Below, piece after piece: positions 22,879 through 34,013 of a DNA stretch of 64,000 nt. The position numbers and the translations under genes were made by a program. Every line of letters begins with the position of its first letter. Position 1 is the stretch's first letter. The notes beneath the pieces were generated by a model, which was not told the DNA's origin, ran no database searches, and saw nothing but the letters and a program-made list of their open reading frames with translations. The stretch lies in NCBI RefSeq assembly GCF_030272615.1, contig NC_081411.1:187901949-187965948 (forward strand). Direction: 5' to 3'. The stretch is from Cryptomeria japonica (lineage: Eukaryota; Streptophyta; Pinopsida; Cupressales; Cupressaceae).

Positions 22879-23901
22879 TGTTCATATTTTGGTATGGTTT
22901 TGTCATTGATGTCAACACCTATCAACACTTCTCAACTCTGGCACCTTGGGGGATCAACATTGTTCACTAGTATCTGGTACATCGACAGGATATAATGTTC
23001 ACTGACACTTGGAATGATATGGAAAACACTTGGTTATGTCGAAGACATCGTTTGGACACTTTTATCTTGGAGATTTGTTCATTGGAATATTCATATTTGC
23101 ATATTTTCTGTTATCGAAAAATAGGTCTAGGTTATGCACCGGTAGGCTTATCTATTCTAGATCAGCACTACACGCTTTGGAGATGATTTTGTTTTTATTG
23201 TAAATACATTAAGCTGACATGTTAAATCGGATATTGCATTGGTTATTGATTAATTTGTAATTATTTTATTGTAATATCTTTTAGAGCCAACCTACTAAAA
23301 TTGGTCTTAGGTTATAATATATATGTAAGATCTTATTTGTAAGAATGATGTGCGATTGTGATAAGAAATTAAAAAGAAGGTATATGCGAGATTAAGCAAA
23401 GCTATACACACAGACATCATTTGAAGGTGAAGCAAGGCATTTGTAAAGACAATCAGAACTACACCGGTATTGAATCTAGCTTATGAAGATGCTATTTTGA
23501 GCAGTACATTCTTATTGGATTTAACCATCCAATTGTCGTCAGTGTGACTCTTATTTGAGCAGTGAGCTCTAGACGTTTGGCCTTTCTGCATGTGCAGACC
23601 CCATTTGTATAAACATACTATATGCAGTAGTATCATCTAATTGTGGGTAAGGTTTCCCACCATGGTTTTTCCCCTTACAAGGTTTCCACGTACAACTATT
23701 TTTGTTATGTGTTCTGGATGTTATTGTCTTTCTATTTTATGCATTAATCTTTACCGGTACTGTAATTAACTAATAAACTATCTACCGGCATAAAGTTTTG
23801 TTTACCACTATTAAACATTAAGGTTGGTTAAGTTGTTTTTGGTTTGAATTTATTTGACAACTGATTCACCCCCCCCTCTCAGTTGTCTCTAGGACCTAAC
23901 A
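22879..23901 (+). repeat. Shared LTR between internal domains A and F
   Basis: This 1023 bp LTR begins TGTTCATATTTTGG and ends GACCTAACA. A polypurine tract precedes it and a primer site follows it, so it is the 3' LTR of A and the 5' LTR of F at once. There is no second LTR copy or TSD between A and F. A TATA-like stretch lies at 23313-23324. A C-tract (CCCCCCCCTCTCA) lies near 23869-23881. Confidence 0.9.
23313..23324 (+). promoter_or_regulatory. Possible TATA box of the A/F family LTR
   Basis: TATAATATATAT lies about 435 bp into the LTR. The counterpart in the third LTR (near 33280) reads GGTATATATG. Position and composition are the only evidence. Confidence 0.3.
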
Positions 23902-23958
23902 ATTGGTATCAGAGCTTAGTCCTCTTTTTGTAGAAGTTTAACAGCTTGAGGAGATCCA

Positions 23959-26900
23959 ATGTCTACTAACTATTTTAGGAAGGATAGTCCTAAACTTGAT
24001 GGAACCAACTATGGAATATGGAAGATCAGAATGGAAACACATCTAAATTTCATTGGAAATGACATCTAGGATGTTACAAAGAATGGCTATACAACTCCTA
24101 CAACCAGTCAGCCTAATCCACCAAACCTGGCTAAAGATGAGGAAAATGATTGCAAAGCAAGAGAAGCACTTTTGAGAGCATTAACAGATCAGTAAATCAT
24201 GGGATTATCAGATAGGTCTACTACTAAAGCTATTTGGGATCATTTGGAAAAATTGAATGAAGGAGATTCCACAGTCACAATTGCAAAACTTGGAAGCTTC
24301 CAAGTCAGGTATGAAAATTAAAAAAATGGAAGAAGATGAAAGGATTTCTTCTTTTATGGAAAGAGTAAATAAAATTGTTTTGGGTGTTAAATGTTGTGGA
24401 GGAACCTTAAGTGAAGATGAAATTGTTACAAAAGTTTAAGAGGATTGCCACCAGCATATAAAATGAAAGTTACTGCTATAAATGAGTTGAGAACAATGCC
24501 TAATACATCAGTAACTTGGGATACATTGATTGAAAAACTTTCAGCTTTTGAAATTGAGGAATTTGGTCATGTTGGTACTATAAAGACAAATTTAGCTTTT
24601 AAGGAATCAACATCATCTGCACCATCTTTTGACAAATCTGATTGGAATGCCTTCTATGAAAGAGAACTTGAGGAAAGTAGGAGAGAAAATGAAGAACTTG
24701 AAGAACTTGAAGCACTATTTGCAAGGAAAATGCCTAAAGGTCTAGTTGGAAGTAAGTATGAAGGTAAAGCATCCTTTAAATGTTTTAACTATAATAAGAT
24801 TGGTCATATGGCTTCTAGATGCACTAATAGACATGCTAGACTAAGAGAAGAAGCTAGAAGAACATACAAGCCTAACCCTGAATATCAGAGATACAAATTT
24901 AAGAAGAATAAAGATAAATCTTGTTATCTTGGTAATGAAGGATTCACTGATGATTCTGATGAAAATCTGACAGACAATGGATGGTTTTTTGATGCTATAA
25001 CAGAAGATCAACTGACACCTACTGTTCAAATGATAGAGTAGGCCCTCACAGCTAAAGTTGAAGTTAAGGATGAATAGATCATTGATTCAGGATGTTCACG
25101 TCACATGACTAGTGATAAAGGTAAATTCTTGAACTTTCAGGAATATAATTGAGGTCTGGTAAGATTTGGATATGACAAAGATTGTTTAATCAAAGGAACA
25201 TGTACAATATCTATTGATGGAAAGCATAATACTGAAAATGTTTTCTATCTAGAAGGTTTAAAGCATAATCTTTTGAGTGTTAGTAAATTAGTTGAAAAAG
25301 GATTTTAGTTACAATTCAAGAATGGTAAATGCAAAATTATGAACATAACAGGTTTGGAAATTGCAATCGGTAATCAAACTAGAGGTAATATCTTTCATTT
25401 GAATAATAGTGAAAAGACATGCTTGATTGCACATATTGATGAAAGTTTCTTATGGCATAAGAGACTGTCATGTAAATTTTGATTGTATGGGAAAAAGAAG
25501 TACTACTAAGATAGTTAGAGATTTACCTAAGACTGTCAAACCTCACAATCTGGTATGTAAGGAATGTCAATTTGTAAAACAAGTTACAACATCTTTTAAA
25601 AGTATTCCAAAAAAATCAAATAATACTCTTCACCTAATTCATATTGATCTATGTGGTCCAGCTAGAACTAAAAGCTTACAAGGTGATAGATATTTCATGC
25701 TAATTATTGATGACTGTTCTAGAATGTGTTGGGTTACTTTTCTCAGAGAAAAATCAGAAGCACTTGGAAAGTTCAAACTATTCAAAGCAATGGTAGAGAA
25801 TGAAACCGGTAAGAAAATCAAATGTCTAAGATCAGATCAAGGAGGAGAATTCACACCTAAGGAATTTAATACATTTTGTGAAGTGAATGGAATCAGAAGA
25901 TAGTTATCAGCAACCCAGACACCACAGCAGAATGCACTTGTAGAAAGGAAAAAAAAACCTATCTTGGATACAGGCAGAAGTATGTTATCTGAAGCAAATC
26001 TACCACATGTATATTAGAGAGAGGCAGTAAGCACAACGGTCTACACATTCAACAAAGTCCGCATCAAAGGAGAAACCAGTAAGACCCCTCATGAACTATA
26101 GTTTGGTATTACTCCTACTCATAAATATTTCAGAATATTTGGAAGTAAATGCTATATTAGAAGAGATGAGTATATTGGAAAATTTGATCCTAGAAGTGAT
26201 GACACAATATTTGTTGGTTATTCATCTAAGAGCAAGGCATATAGATATTTTAACAAGAGATTGTAGAAAATTGTTGAGAGTACAAATGTGAAGATTGATG
26301 AACAATTTAGAGGAACTTCAAGGTATATAGACTTTGAACCAGCAATAGAGATACTAACAAATGAACCTACATTGAATCCACCGGTATAGAATGAAGATCC
26401 AGTTACACCGGTATCATTTGAAAATTCCACTATAACTGAGGAACAACAGCAAACGAAGACACCTCGGTATGTAAGACTGAATCACTCTATAGAACAGATA
26501 ATTGGAAACAAGTATAAAGGAGTTATTACAAGAGGAAGAATGGAAAATGAAGAGGTATGTCTTATTTCTCAAATAGAACCATCATCAATTAATGATGCAT
26601 GTGAAGATAAACACTGGATTAAAGCTATGGAAGAGGAACTAGAACAAATTGAGAAAAATAATACATGGACATTAGTTCCCCAACCTAAAGACAAAAATGT
26701 GATTGGAACAAAATGGGTATTCAAAAACAAACTTAATGAATATGGTAAGGTAATAAAAAATAAAGCAAGAATAGTGTGTAAGGGATATTCTCAGAAAGAA
26801 GGAATTGATTATAATGAAACCTTTGCACCGGTAGCTAGAATTGAGGCAGTCAGATTATTCTTGGCTTTTGCAGCACACAAGAGCTACAAAGTATATCAAA

Positions 26901-28112
26901 TGGATATTAAATGTGTATTTTTGAATGGAGATCTTGAAGAAGAAGTTTACATTGAGCAACCTCATGGATTTTATTTGACAGATAACAAAGATATGGTTTG
27001 CAGGTTAAGAAAAGCTTTGTATGGGTTGAAGTAAGCTTCAAGAGCTTGGTATGCAAGATTGGATAAGTATATTTTGAAGATTGAATTTTCTAAAGGTAAT
27101 GCTGATAACAACTTATACTATAAAGTGACTAATGATGACATCTTGGTTATCGAAGTTTTTGTTGATGATATAATCTTTGGAGGAGAAGATAGATTATGTA
27201 AAGACTTTTTTATTGAAGTGCAACAAGAATTTGAAATGTCTATGATTGGAGAGATAAAATTCTTTTGAGGATTGTAGATTTCATAGACTGATAAAGGTAT
27301 ATTCTTAAGTCAATCCAAATACTTGAAAGAGTTACTAAAGAAATTTGGGATAAATAACTCTAAACCGATAAGCACACCTATGACTACAAATGACAAATTA
27401 TCACTAAGGGATCAATCTACACTTGTTAATCTAGCTAAGTACAAGTCTATGATAGGAGGACTACTATAATTGACACAAACAAGACCTGCTATTATGAATG
27501 TAGTATGTATTGTTACAAGATTTCAGAGTAATCCTATAGAAAATCATGAATCAACAGTAAAAAGGATTTTTTTGGTACTTACAAGGAACTACAAATCTTG
27601 GTTTATAGTATCCTAGAGATGAAAACTTTGAATTATGTGCATACACAGATTCAAATTGGGTAGGAGATGTGGATGATAGAAAAAGCACCATGTGCGGAGC
27701 ATTTTTTCTTGGAAGCAGATTAATTTCTTGGTTGAGTAAGAAACAAAGTTGTACATCCTTATCAACAACAGAATAAGAATATGTTGCAGCAGCAACTAAC
27801 TGTACACAGGTATTATGGATTAAGAAAATATTGAAGGACATAAAGGTAAAATGCAAGGAACCTAAAACTATCTATTGTGATAAAACTGCAGCAATTGATA
27901 TAATTAAGAACCCGGTATTACATTCTAAAACCAAACATGTTTCTATCAAACTAAATTTTTTGAAAGAGAATGTTGAAGCAAAAGAAGTAAAACTAGTTTA
28001 TGTGAATACTAAAGAGAAGATTGTAGATATTTTCACCAAACCTCTGCCTAAAGAGACCTTTGAATATCTTAGAGATCAGCTTGGAGTCATACCCCCACCA
28101 GTAGAGACTTAG
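23959..28112 (+). pseudogene. Element F gag-pol polyprotein, disrupted
   Basis: ATG 23959 starts MSTNYFRKDSPKLDGTNYG. Gag has stops near 24067, 24193 and 24320, and the same one-base frame loss as A near 24437. The knuckle at 24781-24822 again has tyrosine for the second cysteine. TAG 25039-25041 is shared with G. The protease region keeps IIDSGCS but its tryptophan is TAG (near 25077). Integrase is about 25640-26290, with TAG at about 25902. RT is about 26600-27290 ([29 protein letters not shown]), with a stop directly after YGLK and TAG 27284-27286. RNase H runs to TAG 28110-28112, with TKPLPKETFEYL at the end. It is dead, but every domain is recognisable. Confidence 0.9.
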
Positions 28113-28485
28113 ACAGTTGATGTTTGTCATCAACCGACAGCATTAACAGAGAAATATTTTACTCCGGCTTTGATAATGAGAGCTACTTCTCAGGGGGAGT
28201 AGTTGGCATATTGAATTGGTTGGTATTTTGTATTTGAACCTAGATTTTGTATTGGCTTTGGCATTTGATGTCAAAGGGGGAGATATTGATATGAATGAAC
28301 ACAAGGCAAACACATGTTACTCTCGAGGGGAGAGATTGTTACTTTGGAGAGATTGATTCTGAATTTTGATTTCTGGTTATGATCTCTTTTTTGGAGATTA
28401 TTGGTTTATTTGTATTTGGCATTTCTATTTTGGCACATTGATGGTTTTTCCATCTTATGTTTCCATCAATACCCAAGGGGGAGAT
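28113..28485 (+). promoter_or_regulatory. Element F 3' untranslated region with four polypurine-like tracts
   Basis: No gene is seen. GGGGGAGT occurs near 28193, AAAGGGGGAGATA near 28275, GAGGGGAGAGA near 28325, and the LTR-adjacent CAAGGGGGAGAT at 28474-28485. Confidence 0.7.
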
Positions 28486-29430
28486 TGTTGGTATTTTGTT
28501 TGGTTTTGTCATTGATGTCAACACCTATCAACACTTATCAACTCTGGCACCTTGGGGGATCAGCAATGGTCACCGGTATCTGGTACACCGACATGATATA
28601 ATGTTCACCAACACTTGGAATGATATAGAAAACACCTGGTTATGTCGAAGACATCATTTGGACACTTTGTCTTGGAGATTTGTTCATTGGCATATTCGTA
28701 TTTGCATATTTGTTGTTACCGGCAAATAGGTCCAGGTTATGCACTGGCATGCTTATCTATTTCAGATATTGCATCGGTTATTGATTTACTTGAAATTATT
28801 TTATTGTAATATATTTTAGAGCTGACCTACTAAAATTGGTCTTATGTTATGGTATATGTGTAAGATTTTATTTGTAAGATCGATATGTGATTGTGATAAT
28901 AAATTAAAAAGAAGGTATATGCGAGATTAATCAGAGCTATACACGCAAACATCATTTGAAGGTGAAGCAAGGCATTTGTAAAGACAATCAGAACTACACT
29001 AGTACTAAATCCAGCATATTAAGATGCTATTTTGAGTAGTACATCTTATTGGATTTAACCATCCAATTGTAGTCAGTGTGACTCCTATTTGAGTAGTGAG
29101 CTCTAGGCACTTGGCCTTTCTACATGTGTAGACCCCATTTGTATACACATACCTGCAGTAATATCATCTAATTGTGGGTAAAGTTTCCCACCATGGTTTT
29201 TCTCCTTACAGGGTTTCCACGTACAAATATTGGTGTTATGTGTTGTGGATGTTATTGTCTTTCTAATGCATGCATTAATCTTTACTAGTATTGTAATTAA
29301 CTGATAAAATGTCTACCGTTATAAAGTTTTGTTTACCGGTATTAAGCATTAAGGTTGGTTAAGTTGTTTTTTATTTAAATTTATTTGACAACTGATTCAC
29401 CCCCCTCTCAGTTGTCTCCAAGACCTAAAA
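28486..29430 (+). repeat. Shared LTR between internal domains F and G
   Basis: This 945 bp LTR begins TGTTGGTATTTTG and ends CCTAAAA (expected CCTAACA). A polypurine tract lies before it and a primer site after it. It is shorter than 22879-23901, partly because a stretch near 28760 is missing. Confidence 0.9.
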
Positions 29431-29487
29431 ATTGGTATCAGAGCTTAGTCTTCTTTTTGCAGAAGTTTAGCAGCTTGAGGAGATCCA

Positions 29488-32472
29488 ATGTCTACTAAAT
29501 ATTTTAGGAAGGATAGTCCTAAACTTGATGGAACCAACTATGGAATATGGAAGATCAAGATGGAGACACATCTAAATTGCATTGGAAAGGACATCTGGGA
29601 TGTTACAAAGAATGGCTATACAACACCTACAACCAGTCAGCCTAATCCACCAAACCTAGCTAAAGATGAGGAAAATGATTGCAAAGCAAGAGAAGCACTT
29701 TTGAGCGCATTAACAAATCAGCAAATCATGGGATTATTTGATAGGTCTACTACTGAAGCTATTTGGGATCATTTGGAAACATTTAAGGAAGGAGATTCCA
29801 TAGTCAAAATTGTGAAACTTGAAAGCTTCCGGGTCATGTATGAAAATCTGAAAATGGAAGAAGATGAAAGGATTTCTTCTTTTATGGAAAGAGAATAAAA
29901 TTGTTTTGGCTATTAAATGTTGTGGAGGAACATTAAGTGAAGATGAAATTGTTTCAAAAATTTTAAGAGGATTGCCACTGGCATATAAAATGAAAGTTAC
30001 TGCTATAAATGAGTTGAGAACAATGCCTAATACATCAGTAATTAGGGATACATTGATTGGAAAACTTTCAGCTTTTGAAATTGAGGAATTTGGTCATGTT
30101 GCTACTATAAAGACAGATTTAGCTTTTAAGGCATCAACATCATCTGCACCATTTTTTGACAAATCTTATTGGAAAGGCTTCTATGCAAGAGAACTTGAAG
30201 AACTTGAAGCACTATTTGCAAGGAAAATGCCTAAAGGTCCAGTTGGAAGTAAGTATGAAGGTAAAGCACCCTTTAAATGTGTTAACTATAATAAGATTGG
30301 TCACATGGCTTCAAGATGCCCTGATAGACATGCTAGACTAAGAGAAGAAGCTAAAAGAACATACAAGCCTAACCCTGAATATCAGAGATACAAATTTTAG
30401 AAGAATAAAGATAAATCTTGTTATCTCATTGATGAAGGAGTCACTGATGATTCTGATGAGGATTCAACAGACAATGGATGGGTTTTTGTTGCTATAATAG
30501 AAGATCAATCGGCACCTACTATTCAACCGGTAGAGTAGGCCCTGTCAGCTAAAGTTGAAGTTAAGGATGAATGGATCATTGATTAAGGATGTTCACATCA
30601 CATGACTCGTGATAACAGTAAATTCTTGAACTTTCAGGAATATAATGGAGGTCTCATAAGATTTGGAGATGACAAAGCTTGTTTAATCAAAGGAAAAGGT
30701 ACAATATCTCTTGATGGAAAGCATAATCCTAAAAATGTTTACTATCTAGAAGGTTTAAAGCATAATATTTTGACTATTGGTCAATTAGTTGAAAAAGGAT
30801 TTCAGTTACAATTCAAGAATGGTAAATCTAAAATTGTGAACAAAACTGGTTTGAAAATTGCAACTGGTAATAAAAGTAGAGGTAATATCTTTTATTTGAA
30901 TAACAGTGAAAAGACATGCTTGATTGCACATATTGATGAAATTTAGCTATGGCATAAGAGACTCTATAACAAATTGGATTAAAGCTATGGAAGAGGAACT
31001 AGAACAAATTGAGAAAAATAACACATGGACATTAGTTCTCCGGCCTAAAGACAAAAATGTGATTGGAACAAAATGGGTATTCAAAAACAAACTTAATGAA
31101 GATGGTAAGGTAATTAAAAATAAAGCAAGACTAGTGTGTAAGCGATATTCTCAAAAAGAAGGAATTGATTATAATGAAACCTTTGTACCGGTAGCTAGAA
31201 TTGAGGCACTCAGATTATTCTTGGCTTTTACAATACACAAGAACTACAAAATATATCAAATGGATATTAAGTCTACTTTTTTGAATGGATATATTGAAGA
31301 AAAAGTTTACATTGACTAACCTAATGGATTTTCTTTAACAGATAACAAAGATATGGTTTGCAAGTTAAGAAAAGCTTTGTATGGGTTGAAGCAAGCTCCA
31401 AAAGCTTGGTATGCAAGATTGGATAAGTATCTTTTGAAGATTGGATTTTCTAAAGGTAATGTTGATAGCAACTTATACTACAAAGTGACTAATGATGACA
31501 TCTTGGTTATCGAAGTTTTTGTTGATGATATAATCTTTGGAGGAGAAGATGGATTATGTAAAGACTTTTCTATTGAAATGCAACAAGAATTTGAAATGTC
31601 TATGATTGGAGAGATAAAATTCTTTTTAGGATTGCAGATTTCACAGACTAATAAAAGTATATTCTTAAGTCAATCCAAATACTTGAAAGAGTTACTAGAG
31701 AAATTTGGGATGGAGAACTCTAAACCAGTAAGCACACCAATGACTACAAATGACAAATTATCACTAAGGGATGAATCTACACTTGTTAATCTGACTAGGT
31801 ACAAGTCTATGATAGGAGGCCTACTGTATTTGCCACAAATAAGACCTAATATTATGAATGCAGTATGTATTCTTACAAGATTTCAGAGTACTCCTAGAGA
31901 AAATCATGAATCGGCAGTAAAAAGGATTTTCTGGTACTTACAAGGAACTACAAATCTTGGTATATGGTATCCTAGAGATGAAAACTTTGAATTATGTGTA
32001 TACACAGATGCAAATTGGGAAGGAGATGTGGATGATAGAAAAAGCACCACTGGTGGAGCATTTTTTCTTGGAAGCAGATTAATTTCTTGGTTTTATTAAG
32101 AAACAAAGTTGTACATCCTAATCAACAGCAGAATCAGAATATGTTGCAGCAGCAACTAACTATACACAGGTATTATGGCTTAAGCAAATGTTGAAGGATA
32201 TAAAGGTAAAATGCAAGGAACCTATAACTATCTATTGTGATAACACTACAACAATTGATATATCTAAGAATCCAGTATTACATTCTAAAACCAAACATGT
32301 TTTTATCAAACTGAATTTTCTGAAAGAGAATATTGAAGCAAAAGAAGTAAAATTGGTTTATGTGAATACTAAAGAGAAGATTGCAAATATTTTCACTAAA
32401 CCTCTGCCTAAAGAGACCTTTGAATATCTTAGAGATCAGCTTGGGGTCATACCCCCACTGGTAGAGACTTAG
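29488..32472 (+). pseudogene. Element G gag-pol polyprotein with internal integrase deletion
   Basis: ATG 29488 opens a 136-codon gag frame, better kept than in F, until a two-base loss near 29893. The frame then changes, and gag continues to a TAG near 30398. The knuckle at 30278-30319 reads CVNYNK, so the second cysteine is again tyrosine. TAG 30536-30538 and a TAA in the protease motif (near 30584) follow. At about 30965-30975 the pre-integrase motif is joined directly to the RT amino end, removing about 1.17 kb with the whole integrase core. RT and part of RNase H are nearly open from 30967 to 32099 ([28 protein letters not shown]), apart from TAA 31317-31319. RNase H ends at TAG 32470-32472 after a further frame break. 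Confidence 0.9.
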
Positions 32473-32845
32473 ATAGTTGATGTTTTTCATCAACCGACAG
32501 AATTAACAAAGAAATCTTTTACTCTGACTTTGATGAGGAGAGCTACTTCTCAGGGGGAGTAGTTGGTATACTGAATTGGTTGGTATTTTGTATTTGAACC
32601 TGGATTTTGTATTGGCTTTGGTATTTGATGTCAAAGGGGGAGAGATTGATAGAGAAAAACACAAGGAAAACACATGTTACTCTCAGGGGGAGAGATTGTT
32701 ACTTTGGAGAGATTGATTCTCAATTTTGATTTCTGGTTATGATCTCTTTTTGGGAGATTATTGGTTTATTTGTATTTGGCATTTCTGTTTCTGGACGTTG
32801 ATGGTTTTTCCATCTTGTGTTGCCATCAATGCCAAAGGGGGAGAT
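32473..32845 (+). promoter_or_regulatory. Element G 3' untranslated region with four polypurine-like tracts
   Basis: No gene is seen. G-rich tracts lie near 32551, 32634, 32685 and 32834-32845, in the same spacing as in F and as in rejoined A. Confidence 0.7.
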
Positions 32846-33585
32846 TGGTGGTATTTTGGTATGGTTTTGTCATTGATGTCAACACCTATCAACACTTATC
32901 AACTCTGGCACCTTGGGGGATCAAGAATGTTCACTGGTATCTGGTATACCGACATGATATAATGTTCACCGACACTTGGAATGATATGGAAAACACTTGG
33001 TTATATTGAAGACATCATTTTGACACTTTGTCTTGGAGATAAGTTCATTAGCATATTCGTATTTGTATATTTGTTGTTACCGGCAAATAGGTCCAGGTTA
33101 TGCACCGATAGACTTATCTATTCTAGATCAGCACAACATGCTTTGGAGATGATTTTATTTTTATTGTAAATGCATTCAGCCGACATGTTGAATTGGATAT
33201 TGCATCAGTTATTGATTTACTTGTAATTATTTTATTGTAATCTTTTAGAGCCGACCTACTAAAATTGGTCTTAGGATATGGTATATATGTAATAACTTAT
33301 TTGTAAGATTGATATGCGATTCTGATAAGAAATTAAAATGAAGGCATATGCGAGATTAAGCAGAGCTATACACGCAGACATCATTTGAAGGTGAAGCAAG
33401 GTATTTGTAAGGACAAGCAGAACTACACGAGTACTGAATCCAGCATATGAAGATTCTATTTTGAGCAATATATTCTTATTGGATTTAACCATCCAATTGT
33501 AGTCAATGTGACTCCTATTTGAGTAGTGAGCTCTATGCGCTTGGCCTCTCTGCATGTGCAGACCCCATTTGTATACACATACTAT
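32846..33585 (+). repeat. Truncated 3' LTR of element G
   Basis: It begins TGGTGGTATTTTGG (TGTT changed to TGGT) and matches the first LTR up to ACATACTAT, then stops at about 33585. Roughly the last 280 bp are absent, and unrelated sequence follows. The right-hand end of the array is therefore lost, and no TSD can be checked there. Confidence 0.85.
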
Positions 33586-34013
33586 CTATGAGGATGGGGG
33601 AGCTGAGAGCTCCACCCCACCCCAAGCCACTGAGAGGTAACCTTGTAGTGGAGGATTGGCCGCCATTGTGGCTACCCACAGTGGGAGCTTGACCGCCACT
33701 ATTGATAACCACATCGAGCGGCTTGGCCACAATTGTGGGTATCCATAGTGAGCGGCTCGGCCACCACTGCGGGTATCCGCAGTGGGGGTTCAGCCACCAC
33801 TATGGGTATCTGCAGTGGGGGCTCAACCGCCACTATGGGTAACCTTAGTGATAAAACCTCCATCGTTTCCTTTTTTGCCCCCTCCCCCATGCTTGCAACC
33901 TGCAAAAAAAAAAAAAAAAAACCGTAACCTAATTTTAGGTTAGGGTTAAGAAAGTAGAAAACAAAAAAAAAGAATAGATAGTTATGTTTTTCTACAAATA
34001 AAGAAAAAGGGGA
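33586..34013 (+). other. Unassigned spacer between the array and element H
   Basis: No convincing gene. It holds a minisatellite (33636-33852), an A run of 18 (33904-33921) and a short inverted motif (CCTAATTTTAGG) near 33928. Short ORFs across the minisatellite exist only because the repeat unit is often 33 bp. The sequence continues, beyond H, at 45247. Confidence 0.6.
33636..33852 (+). repeat. Minisatellite, about 6.5 units of 33-34 bp
   Basis: Degenerate units start near 33636, 33670, 33704, 33737, 33771 and 33804. Each resembles GGGTATCC-CAGTGGGGG followed by CTCGGCCACCACTAT. The last two full units are the most alike. Confidence 0.8.

Larger units (their letters stand above)
23902..28485 (+). 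mobile_element. Element F: second Sirevirus-like internal domain of the tandem array
   Basis: It starts with ATTGGTATCAGAGC (tRNA-Met primer site, 23902-23915) right after the shared LTR. It ends with a polypurine tract (28472-28485) right before the next shared LTR at 28486. No TSD separates it from A or G. It is a close copy of A and shares several of A's inactivating changes. Confidence 0.9.
29431..32845 (+). mobile_element. Element G: third Sirevirus-like internal domain, with integrase deleted
   Basis: The primer site ATTGGTATCAGAGC begins at 29431 and the polypurine tract at 32832-32845 ends it. The interior is about 1.2 kb shorter than F because integrase is missing. Its 3' region (32618-32725) is the uninterrupted counterpart of both the B and C insertion sites in A. 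Confidence 0.9.

Noticed and set aside
22879-33585. Long direct repeats spaced by unique sequence, superficially array-like (CRISPR or satellite)
   Set aside because: The repeats are about 1 kb LTRs with polypurine tract and primer site on either side, and the spacers encode gag-pol.
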